The notes beneath the pieces were generated by a model that searched no databases, was not told the DNA's origin, and saw only the letters and a list, made by a program, of their open reading frames with translations. DNA of 29,611 bases from Candidatus Absconditabacterales bacterium (GTDB taxonomy: Bacteria > Patescibacteriota > Gracilibacteria > Absconditabacterales > Absconditicoccaceae), in contig JALOAF010000014.1 in assembly GCA_023228925.1 (NCBI GenBank), positions 1 through 29,611 on the forward strand, written 5' to 3'. The translations under genes were made by a program, and so were the position numbers. This document shows positions 19,804 through 29,526 of the stretch, piece after piece (position 1 is the stretch's first letter; each line of letters opens with the position of its first letter).

Positions 19804-20052
19804 TAAAATATAAAAATAAATTCAAATTTATTTATTACTACTCAATAATTATACTTTTCATCACATTAATCAATAGTAATTGATGATAAATTTACAAAAT
19901 TTACAGATAATATTTTTATTTATCTTGAATAGATTTTCAAATTCAATATTGTGTTCATAGTAATTATAAGATTACAAGTCTTCCCTTTACCACTCAGGTA
20001 CTATTTGCAGAGCTGTGTGCTAAAGGATATTTACCAACCTTACCACTTTTCA
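19804..20052. other. Divergent gap with a conserved-looking GC-richer block
   Basis: Separates the DUF3160 gene (minus) from ruvC (plus). Mostly AT-rich, but 19968-20045 is richer in G/C and stands out. Its minus strand resembles the D arm of a class II tRNA (GTACCTGAGTGGTAAAGGG) followed by an anticodon-like arm (AGACTTGTAATCT). The T arm and acceptor stem do not close, so I do not call a tRNA. It could be a structured leader of the DUF3160 transcript. Confidence 0.35.
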
Positions 20053-20523
20053 ATGATTCTTTGAATAGATCCTTGAATTAAAAAACTTTGATATGCTCTT
20101 ATACAATCTGATTTAAAAATTATAGACGCAGGTGTTTTGGAGTTAGAACAAAAAAAATTTGATAGAATTCAACAATATCAAAGAATTTTAGAAATAACTA
20201 ATTTTTTTGAAGATTTGTTTAAAAAATATAAAATCCAAAAAGTTGTAATGGAAAAATACTTCATAACTTCGTTTAACTTAAAAAATGCAGAATTTATTTA
20301 TGGTATGAGAGGCTCAATTCTAAGTTTAGTCTTAAAAAACAATATAAAAATAGAAGAGTATACACCCATTGAATTAAAAAAAAGAATTACTTGAAATGCA
20401 AAAGCAGACAAACTATTAATCCAAAAATTTATCACAAAATATTTTAATTTAAAAAATATTCCGGAGTTTCATGATACAGCAGATGCTTTAGGATTGGCGT
20501 TTATTGGCACAAAAACAAATTAA
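20053..20523 (+). CDS. ruvC: Holliday junction resolvase RuvC
   Basis: Dimeric endonuclease that resolves Holliday junctions made accessible by RuvAB. 156 residues, the usual length. The RNase H-fold catalytic acids are present: Asp6 in MILGIDPGIKKLGYA (both motif glycines before and after Asp are TGA), Glu67 in VVMEKYF, and Asp141/Asp144 in FHDTADALGLA. The conserved central segment NAEFIYGMRGSI and the basic KADKLLIQKFITKYF are also there. The start gives the family's usual N-terminus. Its stop overlaps that of the convergent map gene by 4 nt. Confidence 0.95.
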
Positions 20524-21293
20524 ACTATTCCTGAAAGTATTTCATAGCCATCTTCTGTAATTAAAACCATATATTCTCGATGAGAACCAATATCTCATTT
20601 TTTACAATATAGATTTCGATTGTTATTTCATTTCAAGACTACTTCACTACTTTCTATTGCTGTAATAGGTTCAAAACAAACAACCATTCATGTTTGAAAT
20701 TTTATGTTTTTGCTTTCTGGATGAGGTCGATTGTAAATATTTGGTTTTTCGTGTACTTTTGTTCCTACTCAATGCCCAGTTAAAGATTTAATTACACTAA
20801 ATCATTTGTTTCTAACAATGTTAAAAACTTCTTTTGAAAAATCATAAATAAATTTTCATGGTCAAACTTTTTCTAAAGCAATATCCAATGCATTTTTTGT
20901 CACCATAGTTAATTCATAAGCAAGAGGGTTTGCCATTTCTCATCATATTACCACAGCAAAAGCACTGTCTGATATTCATCACTTATATATTACTCCACAA
21001 TCTACCTTCAAAAGATCTCCATTTTTTAAAATATAGTCATCTGGTATTCCATGCACAACACAATCATTTACTGATAAACATAAATTTGCAGGAAAGCCAT
21101 TATATCATTTAAAAGCTCATCTCAAATTATTTTTATCCATAAAATCTTGAGCTATATTTTCCAAGTCTATCAAACTCACACCAGCCTTACAATTATCTTT
21201 GATTAAATACAAAAGCTCATTCAAATATTGTCCAGATTTACGAATATTTTCGATTTGTTCTTTAGTTTTTATAATAATTTCTCCTTTTGCCAT
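20520..21293 (-). CDS. map: Methionine aminopeptidase, type I
   Basis: Removes the N-terminal Met from nascent proteins using two divalent metals. 257 residues, the bacterial type Ia length. All five metal ligands can be placed: Asp in VDCGV and SDSAF, His in LTGHGVG, Glu in VVCFEPI and Glu in [12 protein letters not shown]. The N-terminal [14 protein letters not shown] and [15 protein letters not shown] segments are typical. It follows dut by 41 nt on the same strand, suggesting an operon. Several glycines are TGA. Confidence 0.95.
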
Positions 21294-21334
21294 TTTTTAT
21301 GAATTTAATTGATATAAATATTTATTCTAGTTTT

Positions 21335-21757
21335 TTATTTTCCACTTGAGCCAAATCCTCATTCATTTCTTTCTGTCTCATCTAAATTTTCCACTTCCGA
21401 CCATTTTACATAATGACATTTTTCTATTATCAATTGAGCTATTTTATCTCATTTGCTTACAGCAAAATCATCTTCTCCAAAATTTATCAAAATCACTCAA
21501 ACATCTCCTCTATATCCACTATCTATTACTCATGCCAAAACATCAATCCCATGTTTGTAAGCTAAACCACTACGAGGAGCTATTCTAGCATAAAATCATT
21601 CCGGTACAGCACAAGCAATATTTGTTTTAAATAATTTTCTTTCTCATTTTTTTAAAATATAATTTTCAACAGAAAAAAGGTCATATCCAGCATCGCTAGG
21701 AGTGTTTTGAATAGGAATTATCGCACTATCACTTAATTTTTTAAACTTAATTTCCAT
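21335..21757 (-). CDS. dut: dUTP diphosphatase
   Basis: Hydrolyses dUTP to dUMP and pyrophosphate, keeping uracil out of DNA and feeding dTMP synthesis. 140 residues, matching the homotrimeric all-beta family. Motif 1 is PSDAGYDLFS (about residues 20-29), motif 2 is PRSGLAYKHGI, motif 3 is GVIDSGYRGDV with the catalytic Asp, motif 4 is GDKIAQLII and motif 5 is the Gly-rich tail RNEGGFGSSGK. The gene starts just left of a repeat cluster and leads into map. Confidence 0.95.
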
Positions 21758-21818
21758 TTTTCAATAAAAAACAAAACTAAATATTTTTTTATATCTTTGC
21801 TTGTCATTCCAAACAGCC

Positions 21819-21902
21819 TGTCATTCCGAAATCTTTTAATTTGTGAGAAATCTTACTTTAATATTTTTAAATTTCTCGCAACAATAACAACTCGAGATGA
21901 CA
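21819..21902. repeat. MITE-like element, copy 3 (84 bp)
   Basis: Same length and ends (TGTCATTCCGAAATC ... AACTCGAGATGACA) and internal palindrome as the copies at 6561 and 6682, about 15 kb away, but more diverged at its left end. It lies between dut and the deoxyribonucleotidase-like gene. Confidence 0.7.
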
Positions 21903-21912
21903 TAATATTGTT

Positions 21913-22050
21913 GTCATTCTGAGCGTAGCGAAGAATCCACTACATACAAACCATTTTCTATTAATGGATATTTCGCCCTATGGGCTCAATATGACTCAGT
22001 GCTGTCATTCTGAGCAAACAGTTCGTCATTCTGAGTGTAGCGAAGAATCC
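21913..22050. repeat. Dispersed repeat cluster 3
   Basis: Two full GTCATTCTGAGCG..AGCGAAGAATCCA copies (21913-21939 and about 22025-22050) and a truncated one (22014). Between them is the associated TTTCGCCCTATGGGCTCAATATGAC repeat (about 21965-21994). A lone CGAGATGACA end-like piece follows at about 22072-22081. No gene is present in 21758-22123. Confidence 0.75.
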
Positions 22051-22123
22051 ATTATACATTAATATTCATTCGAGATGACACAATAACACCAGTAGTGTTG
22101 TTTAGTTGATAAAAAACAATTTC

Positions 22124-22708
22124 TTATATTTCTATCTCAGACCATGAACTGACTTTAGTAATTCACTTATGTTTTTTCTTGTCATAATTTTGATTCCAAG
22201 GTTTATCTATTAAATAGACTTTTATTCACTCATTAGCACATTCAATAGCATTTTCCAAATTATCTTCTATGATTATATTTGCTCAAAGTTTTTTACAAAT
22301 TTCAGATTTTTTGGTAGAAAATCTAGTAAAAAAATTAGCAAATTCGACACTATCAAAGATATGTTTGTAGTTTATATAAAGCCATACTCAAGTTGCAAAT
22401 CTCAAAAGAAAGTGTCTAGCAGTTACGACATGAAGCTTGTATCACTTTCTTTTAAATTCTTTTAATTTAGTTTTAGCACCAACAACAGGATTTATTTTGT
22501 TCCAAAGTCATGCTCCAAGTAAAAACCACAAAAAAACCCAAATAGATTTTTTTTTATTTATTCCCAATTTTTCTATTTCCCATAAATTATAACTTGAAAT
22601 TTCGTTCCAAGTTATTCGTTTTCAATTTATACGGTTCTTTTTATAACTTAAAAGAGCACGTGCAGTTTCAGCTAAAACTTCATCAAGGTCTACAGCGATA
22701 ATTTTCAT
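22124..22708 (-). CDS. 5'(3')-deoxyribonucleotidase-like HAD hydrolase (NT5C family)
   Basis: 194 residues of the HAD superfamily. The nucleophile motif is at the very start (IIAVDLDEVLAET, Asp7 and Asp9), motif II is LHVVTARH, and motif III/IV is NIIIEDNLENA, followed by YLIDKPWNQNY, a hallmark of NT5C proteins. Members remove phosphate from (deoxy)nucleoside monophosphates; a nucleotide-pool or salvage role is inferred from the family. A hydrophobic stretch IWVFLWFLLGAGLW near residue 60 is probably in the cap rather than a membrane anchor. It lies 27 nt after the phospholipase D-like gene and is probably cotranscribed with it. Confidence 0.75.
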
Positions 22709-22735
22709 TAAAAACAAAAAATATAAACAAACACT

Positions 22736-23764
22736 TTAATACTTACTCTTTTCTCGATCTATTTCAAACATTTTTTTATATTTTTTTATCAATTCTTGAT
22801 CTATTATCAAAATACCAAATTCTCTATTGTTATCCAGACTATTATCAGATAAATTCATACTTCCCAAAAGTAAAATTTTTTCATCGACCAAGATCATTTT
22901 TGTATGATTATAGTATTTATCAAACTTTCTTGATACAGCTGGTCAAAAATATTCCAACAATTTATCATTTGTCTCTGTATCAGAAACAATAAATCTAACA
23001 TCCTTTGTTCAAATTTCTTTTTTAAGAATATTCAAAATCCTTTCATCTACAATGTATTGTGTTTGTATCAAAATAGATTTTTTTGCAGATTTTAAGAGAG
23101 TTTCAATTACATTACGACAATTGATATTACAAACCACTAAATTTGGATGAATGTCTGATAGTGAAATTTTTTCTCAATTCCAATCTTTATCAAAAATATT
23201 ATTTAAACTATGCCAAACAGCTTGATTCTCAGAATAAAAAAAATGTTCACGATTCTTCTTGAAACTAGAGTCAGTAAGATTCGCTGTTTGTATTCGAAAT
23301 CAACTATCTACTAAATTAATTTTACTGTGAACATATTCTGTCTTCATCTGTTTGTCTGATTTTATTTCAAAATTTTTATATCCACTAAAGTATTCCTCAA
23401 TTTCTTTCCAAGTATTTTTAAATTGCATATATTTATAGTTTTCCATAATAAGCTTTATGCTTATTCCTTGTTCCAAAAGTTCCTTTAATTTAGCTTTAAT
23501 GTTTTTTTCAGTAAATTCATAGGTCTGTAATTTTAATGAATGTTTTATCTGAGACAAACTAGAATAAAAAGCAGGCCAGCTGTTGTCTGGTGACATATAC
23601 AATTTTCAAGTGATATTTTCTATATTTTCTAAATCTATTTTTTGTTCTTGATTTTGATCTATTTTTATTGCAAATTCAAATTTTATATCCTTTGTCAAAA
23701 TTGCCACAATAAAGATAATTACAATTAATATCAAAACTATAATTTGTGCATGTATTTTTTTCAT
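22736..23764 (-). CDS. Membrane-anchored phospholipase D-like protein
   Basis: 342 residues with an N-terminal membrane anchor (about residues 6-25, IIVLILIVIIFIVAIL). It has two HKD half-sites: HSKINLVDSGFRIQTANLT (about residue 147) and HTKMILVDEKILLLGSMNLS (about residue 289), each followed by the expected Asn/Ser-rich turn and Glu. This is the layout of cardiolipin synthase-like or nuclease-like PLD enzymes facing outside. The two domains of normal cardiolipin synthase are present, but the usual pair of N-terminal membrane helices is replaced by one, so DNA or phospholipid hydrolysis are both possible. Confidence 0.85.
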
Positions 23765-23771
23765 TCAAAAT

Positions 23772-23800
23772 TTGACAAATAAATACTTTTTCAATATAAT
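23772..23800 (+). promoter_or_regulatory. Consensus promoter of the 23837 gene
   Basis: TTGACA (23772-23777), a 17-bp spacer, then TATAAT (23795-23800): both hexamers perfect, about 37 bp before the ATG. It is among the strongest promoters in the window. Confidence 0.75.
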
Positions 23801-23836
23801 CTATTTAATAATAATTTTTATTTTTTCAAACAATAA

Positions 23837-25222
23837 ATGAATAAAAAAAATCATAAAGATCAATTAGAAAAATCTTGAGAAAGTTTTAAGAAAGCTTGAA
23901 AAGGCATTATATCTACTGTTACAGAACTTTCAAAAGCAATTTGAAATACAGTAAAGTGAACATATCATCTTGTTGATGCATGAGACCAAAAGCTCCATTC
24001 TAAATTATGAAAATCTTCTAATAAAATTACAGATACTGTTAAAAAAAATATTATTAAAATTTTGATTGCTAGCAGTGTTTTATATTATTGATGAAACAAA
24101 GTGCATCAACATCAAAAAGATAAAAAAATAGATAATAAAGAATTACCTGAACATATAAAAGATAATACAATCAATTTAAAAGACATCAACAATGAAATAC
24201 CAACTCCAAATTCATTAAAATGAAGAAATGTTTGAGATTTATATTCTCATTATCTGTGATATCAGTGAGTGTCTAAAACAATATGAGATACTATAATATT
24301 TAAGCCTAATGAAATATTACAAGAATTATATCAAAGAAAATTTAATCGTAAAAATGAAAGTCAATTTACAGTAGCAAAAGATTTTTATGAAAATACAGTA
24401 AGTAAAATAGATTTTGATATAGTAGAACCATCTAGTTTAGAATTACTAACAAAAAACATTAATTCTGCTATCAAAGAAATAAACAATAATTTTGATTGGG
24501 ATAAATTTTGAAATGAAAAATTAAAATGAAATCAAAAAAAAATAAAACTATTTAAAAATATTTGTAGTAAAATTGATAAAGAATCTTTATTAGCCTATGG
24601 TATGACAGAATTAATGCCAAGCCCTAATTGAGAACTAAATAAGGAAGTATTAGATTTCTTACTAAAAATTTGATGAGAAAAATTTGTGATGAACTTACCT
24701 GCTGTTGCTGATGATTATACATCATTTGGGCTTTATCAATTTACATCATTCGCAGTTTATGATACATGAGACGAACAAAGATGAGCTTCTATAATGAATT
24801 TGTATTTACCAGAGCGACAAAAAATCGCTTGAAGTGTTACGAAACTAAAGTGACAAGATCATCATAAAACAGCATACTTGTTTGCTATGTACAATTTATA
24901 TACTTTAATTTTTCATGCAGATTGAGAGATGATGAAAGCTTTAGAGTTCCTAACAAATCAATCAGACAATAATGACTTAACACAGCTGATAGCTATTATG
25001 CATAATTTACCTAGTAGTTGAAAAATTTTTCTTCTGGAATGGTATAAATTAAAAACAGATGAGAAATATCTTTACAACAAAACACACAACAAAAAATGAA
25101 AAGAAATTTATGATTATGATATAAATAAAAATGGGAAAATTGACTTGTATGAATCATTTTTAACTCCAAAAGCTTCTCATAATTATTGAAAAAAAACATA
25201 TTACAATAAAGACAAACTATAA
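23837..25222 (+). CDS. Unknown protein, possible lysozyme-like domain and an EF-hand loop
   Basis: 461 residues with TGA as Gly; no family firmly recognised. The N-terminus is basic with a possible membrane segment near residues 75-88 (IIKILIASSVLYYGG) followed by a Lys/His-rich stretch. The central part has SLLAYGMTELMPSPNG and, about 45 residues later, DDYTSFGLYQFTSFAVYD. The Glu ahead of SFGLYQ is the spacing seen in lysozyme-like transglycosylases, so a peptidoglycan-cleaving role is possible but unproven. Near the end is a calcium-binding loop, DINKNGKIDLYE. It has a perfect promoter of its own, and its stop is 5 nt from the convergent rsmI stop. Confidence 0.75.
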
Positions 25223-25227
25223 GATTT

Positions 25228-25929
25228 TTAATATAATCCTACTACAAACTCTCATTTAATTGGAAGTTTTTTTGTTTTTACTAAATCTATAATTTCATCT
25301 AAATTTGTGGTTATAATTTGTTCGAACATTTTGCTAATTTCTCTAGAAATAGAAATTTTTCATTCAAAGTTAAGCTCTTTTAATTCTTTTAATAATTTCT
25401 CAAATCTATGTACTGACTCATAAAAAAACACAGGTATTTTTTCTCATCTCATTCCAAATTTCTTACTTTCTTCTTTTCATTTTATGATTTGTTTTAATAT
25501 AGTTTGTCTTCATTTTTTTTGCGGTAAAAACCCCAAAAACACAAAACTACTAGTATCAAATCCAGAGGCTACTACAGCAGGTATTAAAGCATTTGTTCAT
25601 GGTAGTATGGTATACTTTATCTTATTTTCATTACAAAGTTTTATTAAATTTTTCCCGGGATCAGATAATCAAGGAGTTCCAGCTTCTGAAACCAATCAAA
25701 TATCATTGTCTGATAATAAATTTAAATAATGTTTTATTTTTCATTGCTCAGTAAAGCTTGTAAGACTATAAAAGGTTTTGTTTTTATAATCAATTTCATA
25801 CATAGAAAGTAAGTTTTTAAATGTTCTAGTATCTTCACATATAAACATATTTAATTCTTTAAACAATCTTAAAGCTCTAAGGCTAATGTCTTCTTTATTT
25901 CATATAGGTGTTGGTATAATGTATAGCAT
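25228..25929 (-). CDS. rsmI: 16S rRNA (cytidine1402-2'-O)-methyltransferase
   Basis: Methylates the ribose of C1402 in the 16S rRNA decoding centre with SAM. 233 residues, slightly short at the C-terminus. The tetrapyrrole-methylase-fold motifs are all present: LYIIPTPIGN at the start, ICEDTR, SEAGTPGLSDPG, ALIPAVVASG, FLGFLPQKKGR and REISKMFEQI, ending in KGEFVVGLY. The C-terminal extension seen in E. coli RsmI is missing. Start ATG 25929 gives the exact family N-terminus. Glycines are both TGA and GGN. Confidence 0.93.
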
Positions 25930-26019
25930 GATTTCTAAAATTTTTAAATAAAGTACTTCTTGTTTTTAAATCCTATTTATTTCACAATCCATTTACAATC
26001 CAATAGATTGGTATATTCT

Positions 26020-26028
26020 ATTATAACA
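26020..26028 (-). promoter_or_regulatory. Possible extended -10 promoter of rsmI
   Basis: On the minus strand TG-T-TATAAT (26028-26020) forms an extended -10 with no good -35, about 90 bp before rsmI. A short inverted repeat (CCAATC/GATTGG-like) lies just inside the predicted leader. The rest of 25930-26095 shows nothing else. Confidence 0.4.
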
Positions 26029-26095
26029 AACTAATCTTTCTTCTGTTTTGCAGTAAATTATTCTACTAATTCAAAATCAATGAGAAATATAGTAT

Positions 26096-26365
26096 TTATA
26101 TATTATATAAAATAACAAATAACAATATTAACCAAATAAATACAATTGCCCAAAAATAATATAAAAATTTGGATTTAATAGTTTTATGACGAAATATTTG
26201 CATTCAAAACACTCAACCCAAAAATCATCAAATCAATACTAAAATAAACAATATTTTTTCGTTTATTCTCCATTTGTTTTTTATTGCTTTTTGTTTGTCT
26301 ACTCACCAGACTATAAAAGTTAATAAATTTATTCAAAGCAGATAATATATAAAATATTCCAACAT
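26096..26365 (-). CDS. DUF1294 membrane protein
   Basis: 89 residues, visible only when TGA is read as Gly; under the standard code it breaks into fragments. The pattern fits DUF1294: an N-terminal membrane helix (LLGINLLTFIVWGVDKQKA, matching the family's NLxxFxxxGxDKxxA), then a second helix (ILFILVLIGGFLGGVFGM), the diagnostic FRHKT, and a third helix (FLYYFWAIVFIWLILLFVIL). Function unknown. It lies 23 nt after mutS on the same strand and is probably cotranscribed with it. Confidence 0.85.
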
Positions 26366-26388
26366 AGTATTTTTTTAGATCTAAATTT

Positions 26389-29037
26389 TTAATCTTTCAA
26401 TTCATCTTTAATTTTTGCCAATAATTGCAATGCTTGTAGAGGTGTTAAATTATTGATATCAAAACTATTTATCATACTTTTAATTTTTTCATATTTAGGA
26501 TCTTCTACTTTGGCAAATCTATTTATATTAAATAAATCTTGATTGAATTTTTGTATTTTGTTCTCATCAGTAGAGGAGTGTAGTTTATTTAAATTTTCTT
26601 CTGCTCTTTGTAAAATTATATTTGGTATCCCAGCCAATTTTGCTACATCCAAACCATAGCTTTTATCAGCTCATCATTTTACAATTTTTTTCATAAATAC
26701 CACATCTTTATCTGTTTCATAAACACTTACAGAATAGTTTTTTATTCATTGATAACTTTCTTCCAAAGCAATCAATTCGTGATAATGAGTTGCAATTAAA
26801 GTTTTTGCCTTTATCTCCATAACTACATACTCCAAAATAGCTTTTGTCAATGCTAATCAATCATAAGTAGAAGTTCCTCTTCCCAATTCGTCAAAAATTA
26901 TAAAACTATTTTTGCTAGCATTATTTAAAATATTTGATACTTCAAGCATTTCAGTCATAAAAGTAGATTGATTTTTTGCTAAATTATCTCCGCTACCAAT
27001 TCTGGCAAATATTCAATCAATTAACGGTATTTTAGCAACTTTTGCAGGCACAAAAAGTCCACAATGAGCCATAAGTATTATCAAAGCATTTTGACGCAAA
27101 TAAGTAGATTTCCCACCCATATTTGGTCCTGTTATTATATTAACAAAACCTAAATCTTCTTTGTTTTCTTGGCTAGGAATATTTCATTGGCTCATCAGTA
27201 AATCGTTTGGGATAAATTGAAGATTTTTATCCAAAAACTTTTCCACCACCAGATGTCTTCATTCCAAAATTTCTAAATTTCATTTTTCCAAATAATTTGT
27301 TTTTATTAAATTATTTTCTTTTGCAAAAATGGCATGAGAAGTATATAAATCTAGCCAAGATACATAATTAGAAAAAATATGTAAATCATTTATTATCAAC
27401 TCAATAGAGTCTTTTAATTCTTGTAAAATCAAAAATTCTTGCTCAATTAAAGCACTCTTAGCTTCCATTATTTTGTTTTCTATTTGTTCCAAAAATTCAG
27501 AATTGTATCTTTGTGATCATTTTAGAGTATTTCTTCTGACAATATTAAATTTTTCATTATTTGCAGAAAGCATTGAAGCTAAATTAGATTCAAACAATTG
27601 AATGTCTTTATTTGTTATTTCTATAAAATATCATTGATTGATGATATATTTCAATTTTACATTTGATACTTTTGAAACTTTTGCTAATTCATTTTGATAA
27701 TCCATCAGCATTTCATCGCTATGATAAGCTATTTTTCTTAATCTATCAATTTCTTTATTGTATCCATCAGCTATAAAATCTATATCATTTTTGATAAATT
27801 CATCATTTTTTAAAACCTTTTCTAAAGTTTTGTATAAATTTTCTATAGTTTCAAGATGATGCTTTGTCAGTCACAATCTTTTTAGTTCTTCCAATAGATT
27901 ATTGTTTTCAAAAAAAATAGACAAAACATATCTAAGTTTGATAAAAATTATTGGAGATAATTTTTTATACAATATTGTGCTCACTATTTTTTGGATATCC
28001 AAGACATTTCAAAAAACATTATGAATTTCTTTTGTTTTTTCTAAATTATCATAGTAATATTGTATATTTTCTGTCCTTTTTTCTAATTTTGATAAATCAT
28101 TTGTTGGATTTAAAAGTAATTTGCGTAATAATCTGCCTCCAGCACTAGTTTTTGTGTTGTCCAAAACTCAAACTAAGCTGTATTTTTCAAGATTTTCATA
28201 ATTATTATAAAATATTTCTAAGTTTTTTATAGTAATATCATCTATTAAAACACGATTTTTGGGACTGTGAAAAGCAATACGAACAATGTTATTTAGATTG
28301 TTTTTTTGAGTATATTTTAAATAATTTAACAATAATCAAAAGGCATTAATCCTACCAGACTCTAGTGCTTGTCCATAACTATTTAGGTTTTGAATTTTAC
28401 ATTGTTCTAAAACATAATTTTGTAAATCAAATGGAATTTCGTAGACTGAAATTAAAGATTTTAGTTCTTTTTTTAGACTATCCCATAAACTAGATTTTTC
28501 TGGCAAATCTACATCCAATATAACTTCAACAGGATCTATTGAAACAATAAATTTTTTTGTTTCTTCTATTTTTTCAAAACTTTTTGTATTATATTCTCAC
28601 AAACTAAAATCTCACCAAGCAATGTGATAGTTTTCTCAATTTTTAAAACTTTTATGAGTTATAGATAGTATATAAGAAAAATTTTTTGACTCAGAATCTT
28701 TGATATAAGTAGCAGGAGTAATAATTTCTACTACTTCTCTTTCTACGATTTGTCCAGGTTTTGGTTCTGTTATCTGTTCGGCAATAGCTACTTTATATCA
28801 TAAAGAAACAAGTTTATTTATATATTTTTCAGCACTGTGATGAGGAATTCCAGCCATGGGAATTGGATTGGGGCTGTTTTTGTTTTTTGAAGTCAAAACC
28901 AAATCTAAGGCTTTGCTGACTAATTTAGCATCATCAAAAAATAATTCATAAAAATCACCTAAACGAAAAAACAGCAAACAATCTGAATTTTGTTTTTTGA
29001 TATCTATATATTGTTGTATAGCAGGAGTATATTTCAT
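26389..29037 (-). CDS. mutS: DNA mismatch repair protein MutS
   Basis: Recognises mismatches and signals repair through its ABC-type ATPase. 882 residues. The mismatch-binding domain has the FYE motif in [15 protein letters not shown] (about residue 30) and [14 protein letters not shown]. The ATPase has Walker [10 protein letters not shown] near residue 634, Walker B/signature [18 protein letters not shown] near residue 712 and IATHYHEL. The C-terminal tail [18 protein letters not shown] is the oligomerisation motif. It has a good promoter so close to the ATG that the mRNA may be leaderless. DUF1294 follows directly. Confidence 0.96.
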
Positions 29038-29044
29038 AAAATAA

Positions 29045-29072
29045 CTTATAAACTTTAGAGAACAAATATCAA
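29045..29072 (-). promoter_or_regulatory. Promoter of mutS, possibly giving a leaderless mRNA
   Basis: On the minus strand TTGATA (29072-29067), a 16-bp spacer, then TATAAG (29050-29045). The usual start 6-8 nt downstream coincides with the mutS ATG at 29037. Confidence 0.5.
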
Positions 29073-29082
29073 CAAATAAAAT

Positions 29083-29115
29083 AAAAAATCCAGCATGACA
29101 AACAGCCAGATTTTT
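29083..29115 (-). terminator. Terminator of the small lipoprotein gene
   Basis: On the minus strand AAAAATC-TG-GC pairs with GC-TG-GATTTTT around a 10-nt loop, with a T-run in the 3' arm. It lies 12-44 nt after the lipoprotein stop and before the mutS promoter. Confidence 0.55.
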
Positions 29116-29126
29116 AATAAATTTTT

Positions 29127-29477
29127 CTATTTTTTCTTTTTTGGTAATACCTCCATATATCCCGAGATATATACCAAAATTTTATTATTAGATGACACAA
29201 TTATTGTGTCATTTAGTTTGTCTGTTCCCATAGAAAACTTATCCACATAAGTTTTTGTTTCATTTGATACGACAAACCATTTTATTGGTTTTTTTCTCCA
29301 ATCAGTGTCTGCGTTTATATACGCGATAGCACCTGGTTCTAACCAATAATAATTATTTCCACAAAACCCTTCATGTATGGTTAAATAAGTAGGGTTGTTA
29401 TCTTCTATTTCTTCTTTTTCACAAGAAATAAAGAGGAAACAAGTTATAAAAAACACAAATAAAAATAATTTTTTCAT
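29127..29477 (-). CDS. Small lipoprotein, unknown function
   Basis: 116 residues. [23 protein letters not shown] is a lipoprotein signal with Cys19 as the lipidation site and an acidic residue pair after it, a style common in Bacteroidota. The mature part (about 97 residues) contains [27 protein letters not shown] and looks like a small beta domain; no family recognised. All five glycines are GGN and there is no TGA, unlike most neighbours, so transfer from a standard-code genome is possible, but the sample is small. It ends in TAG. A TATAAT (29524-29519, minus) lies about 42 bp upstream without a clear -35. Confidence 0.75.
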   Translation of the reverse strand: MKKLFLFVFFITCFLFISCEKEEIEDNNPTYLTIHEGFCGNNYYWLEPGAIAYINADTDWRKKPIKWFVVSNETKTYVDKFSMGTDKLNDTIIVSSNNKILVYISGYMEVLPKKKK

Positions 29478-29526
29478 AATTTTTAAGGGTCTAGAACGGT
29501 TGAAGTGATTTAAATAATCATTATAA

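Noticed and set aside
19960..20035. A real tRNA on the minus strand
   Set aside because: The D arm and anticodon-like loop are suggestive, but the anticodon stem is short, there is no TTCNANN loop and no matching acceptor stem or CCA.
22082..22123. Terminator after the deoxyribonucleotidase-like gene
   Set aside because: A 5-bp AACAC/GTGTT stem exists but is followed by only a weak T tract; left uncalled.
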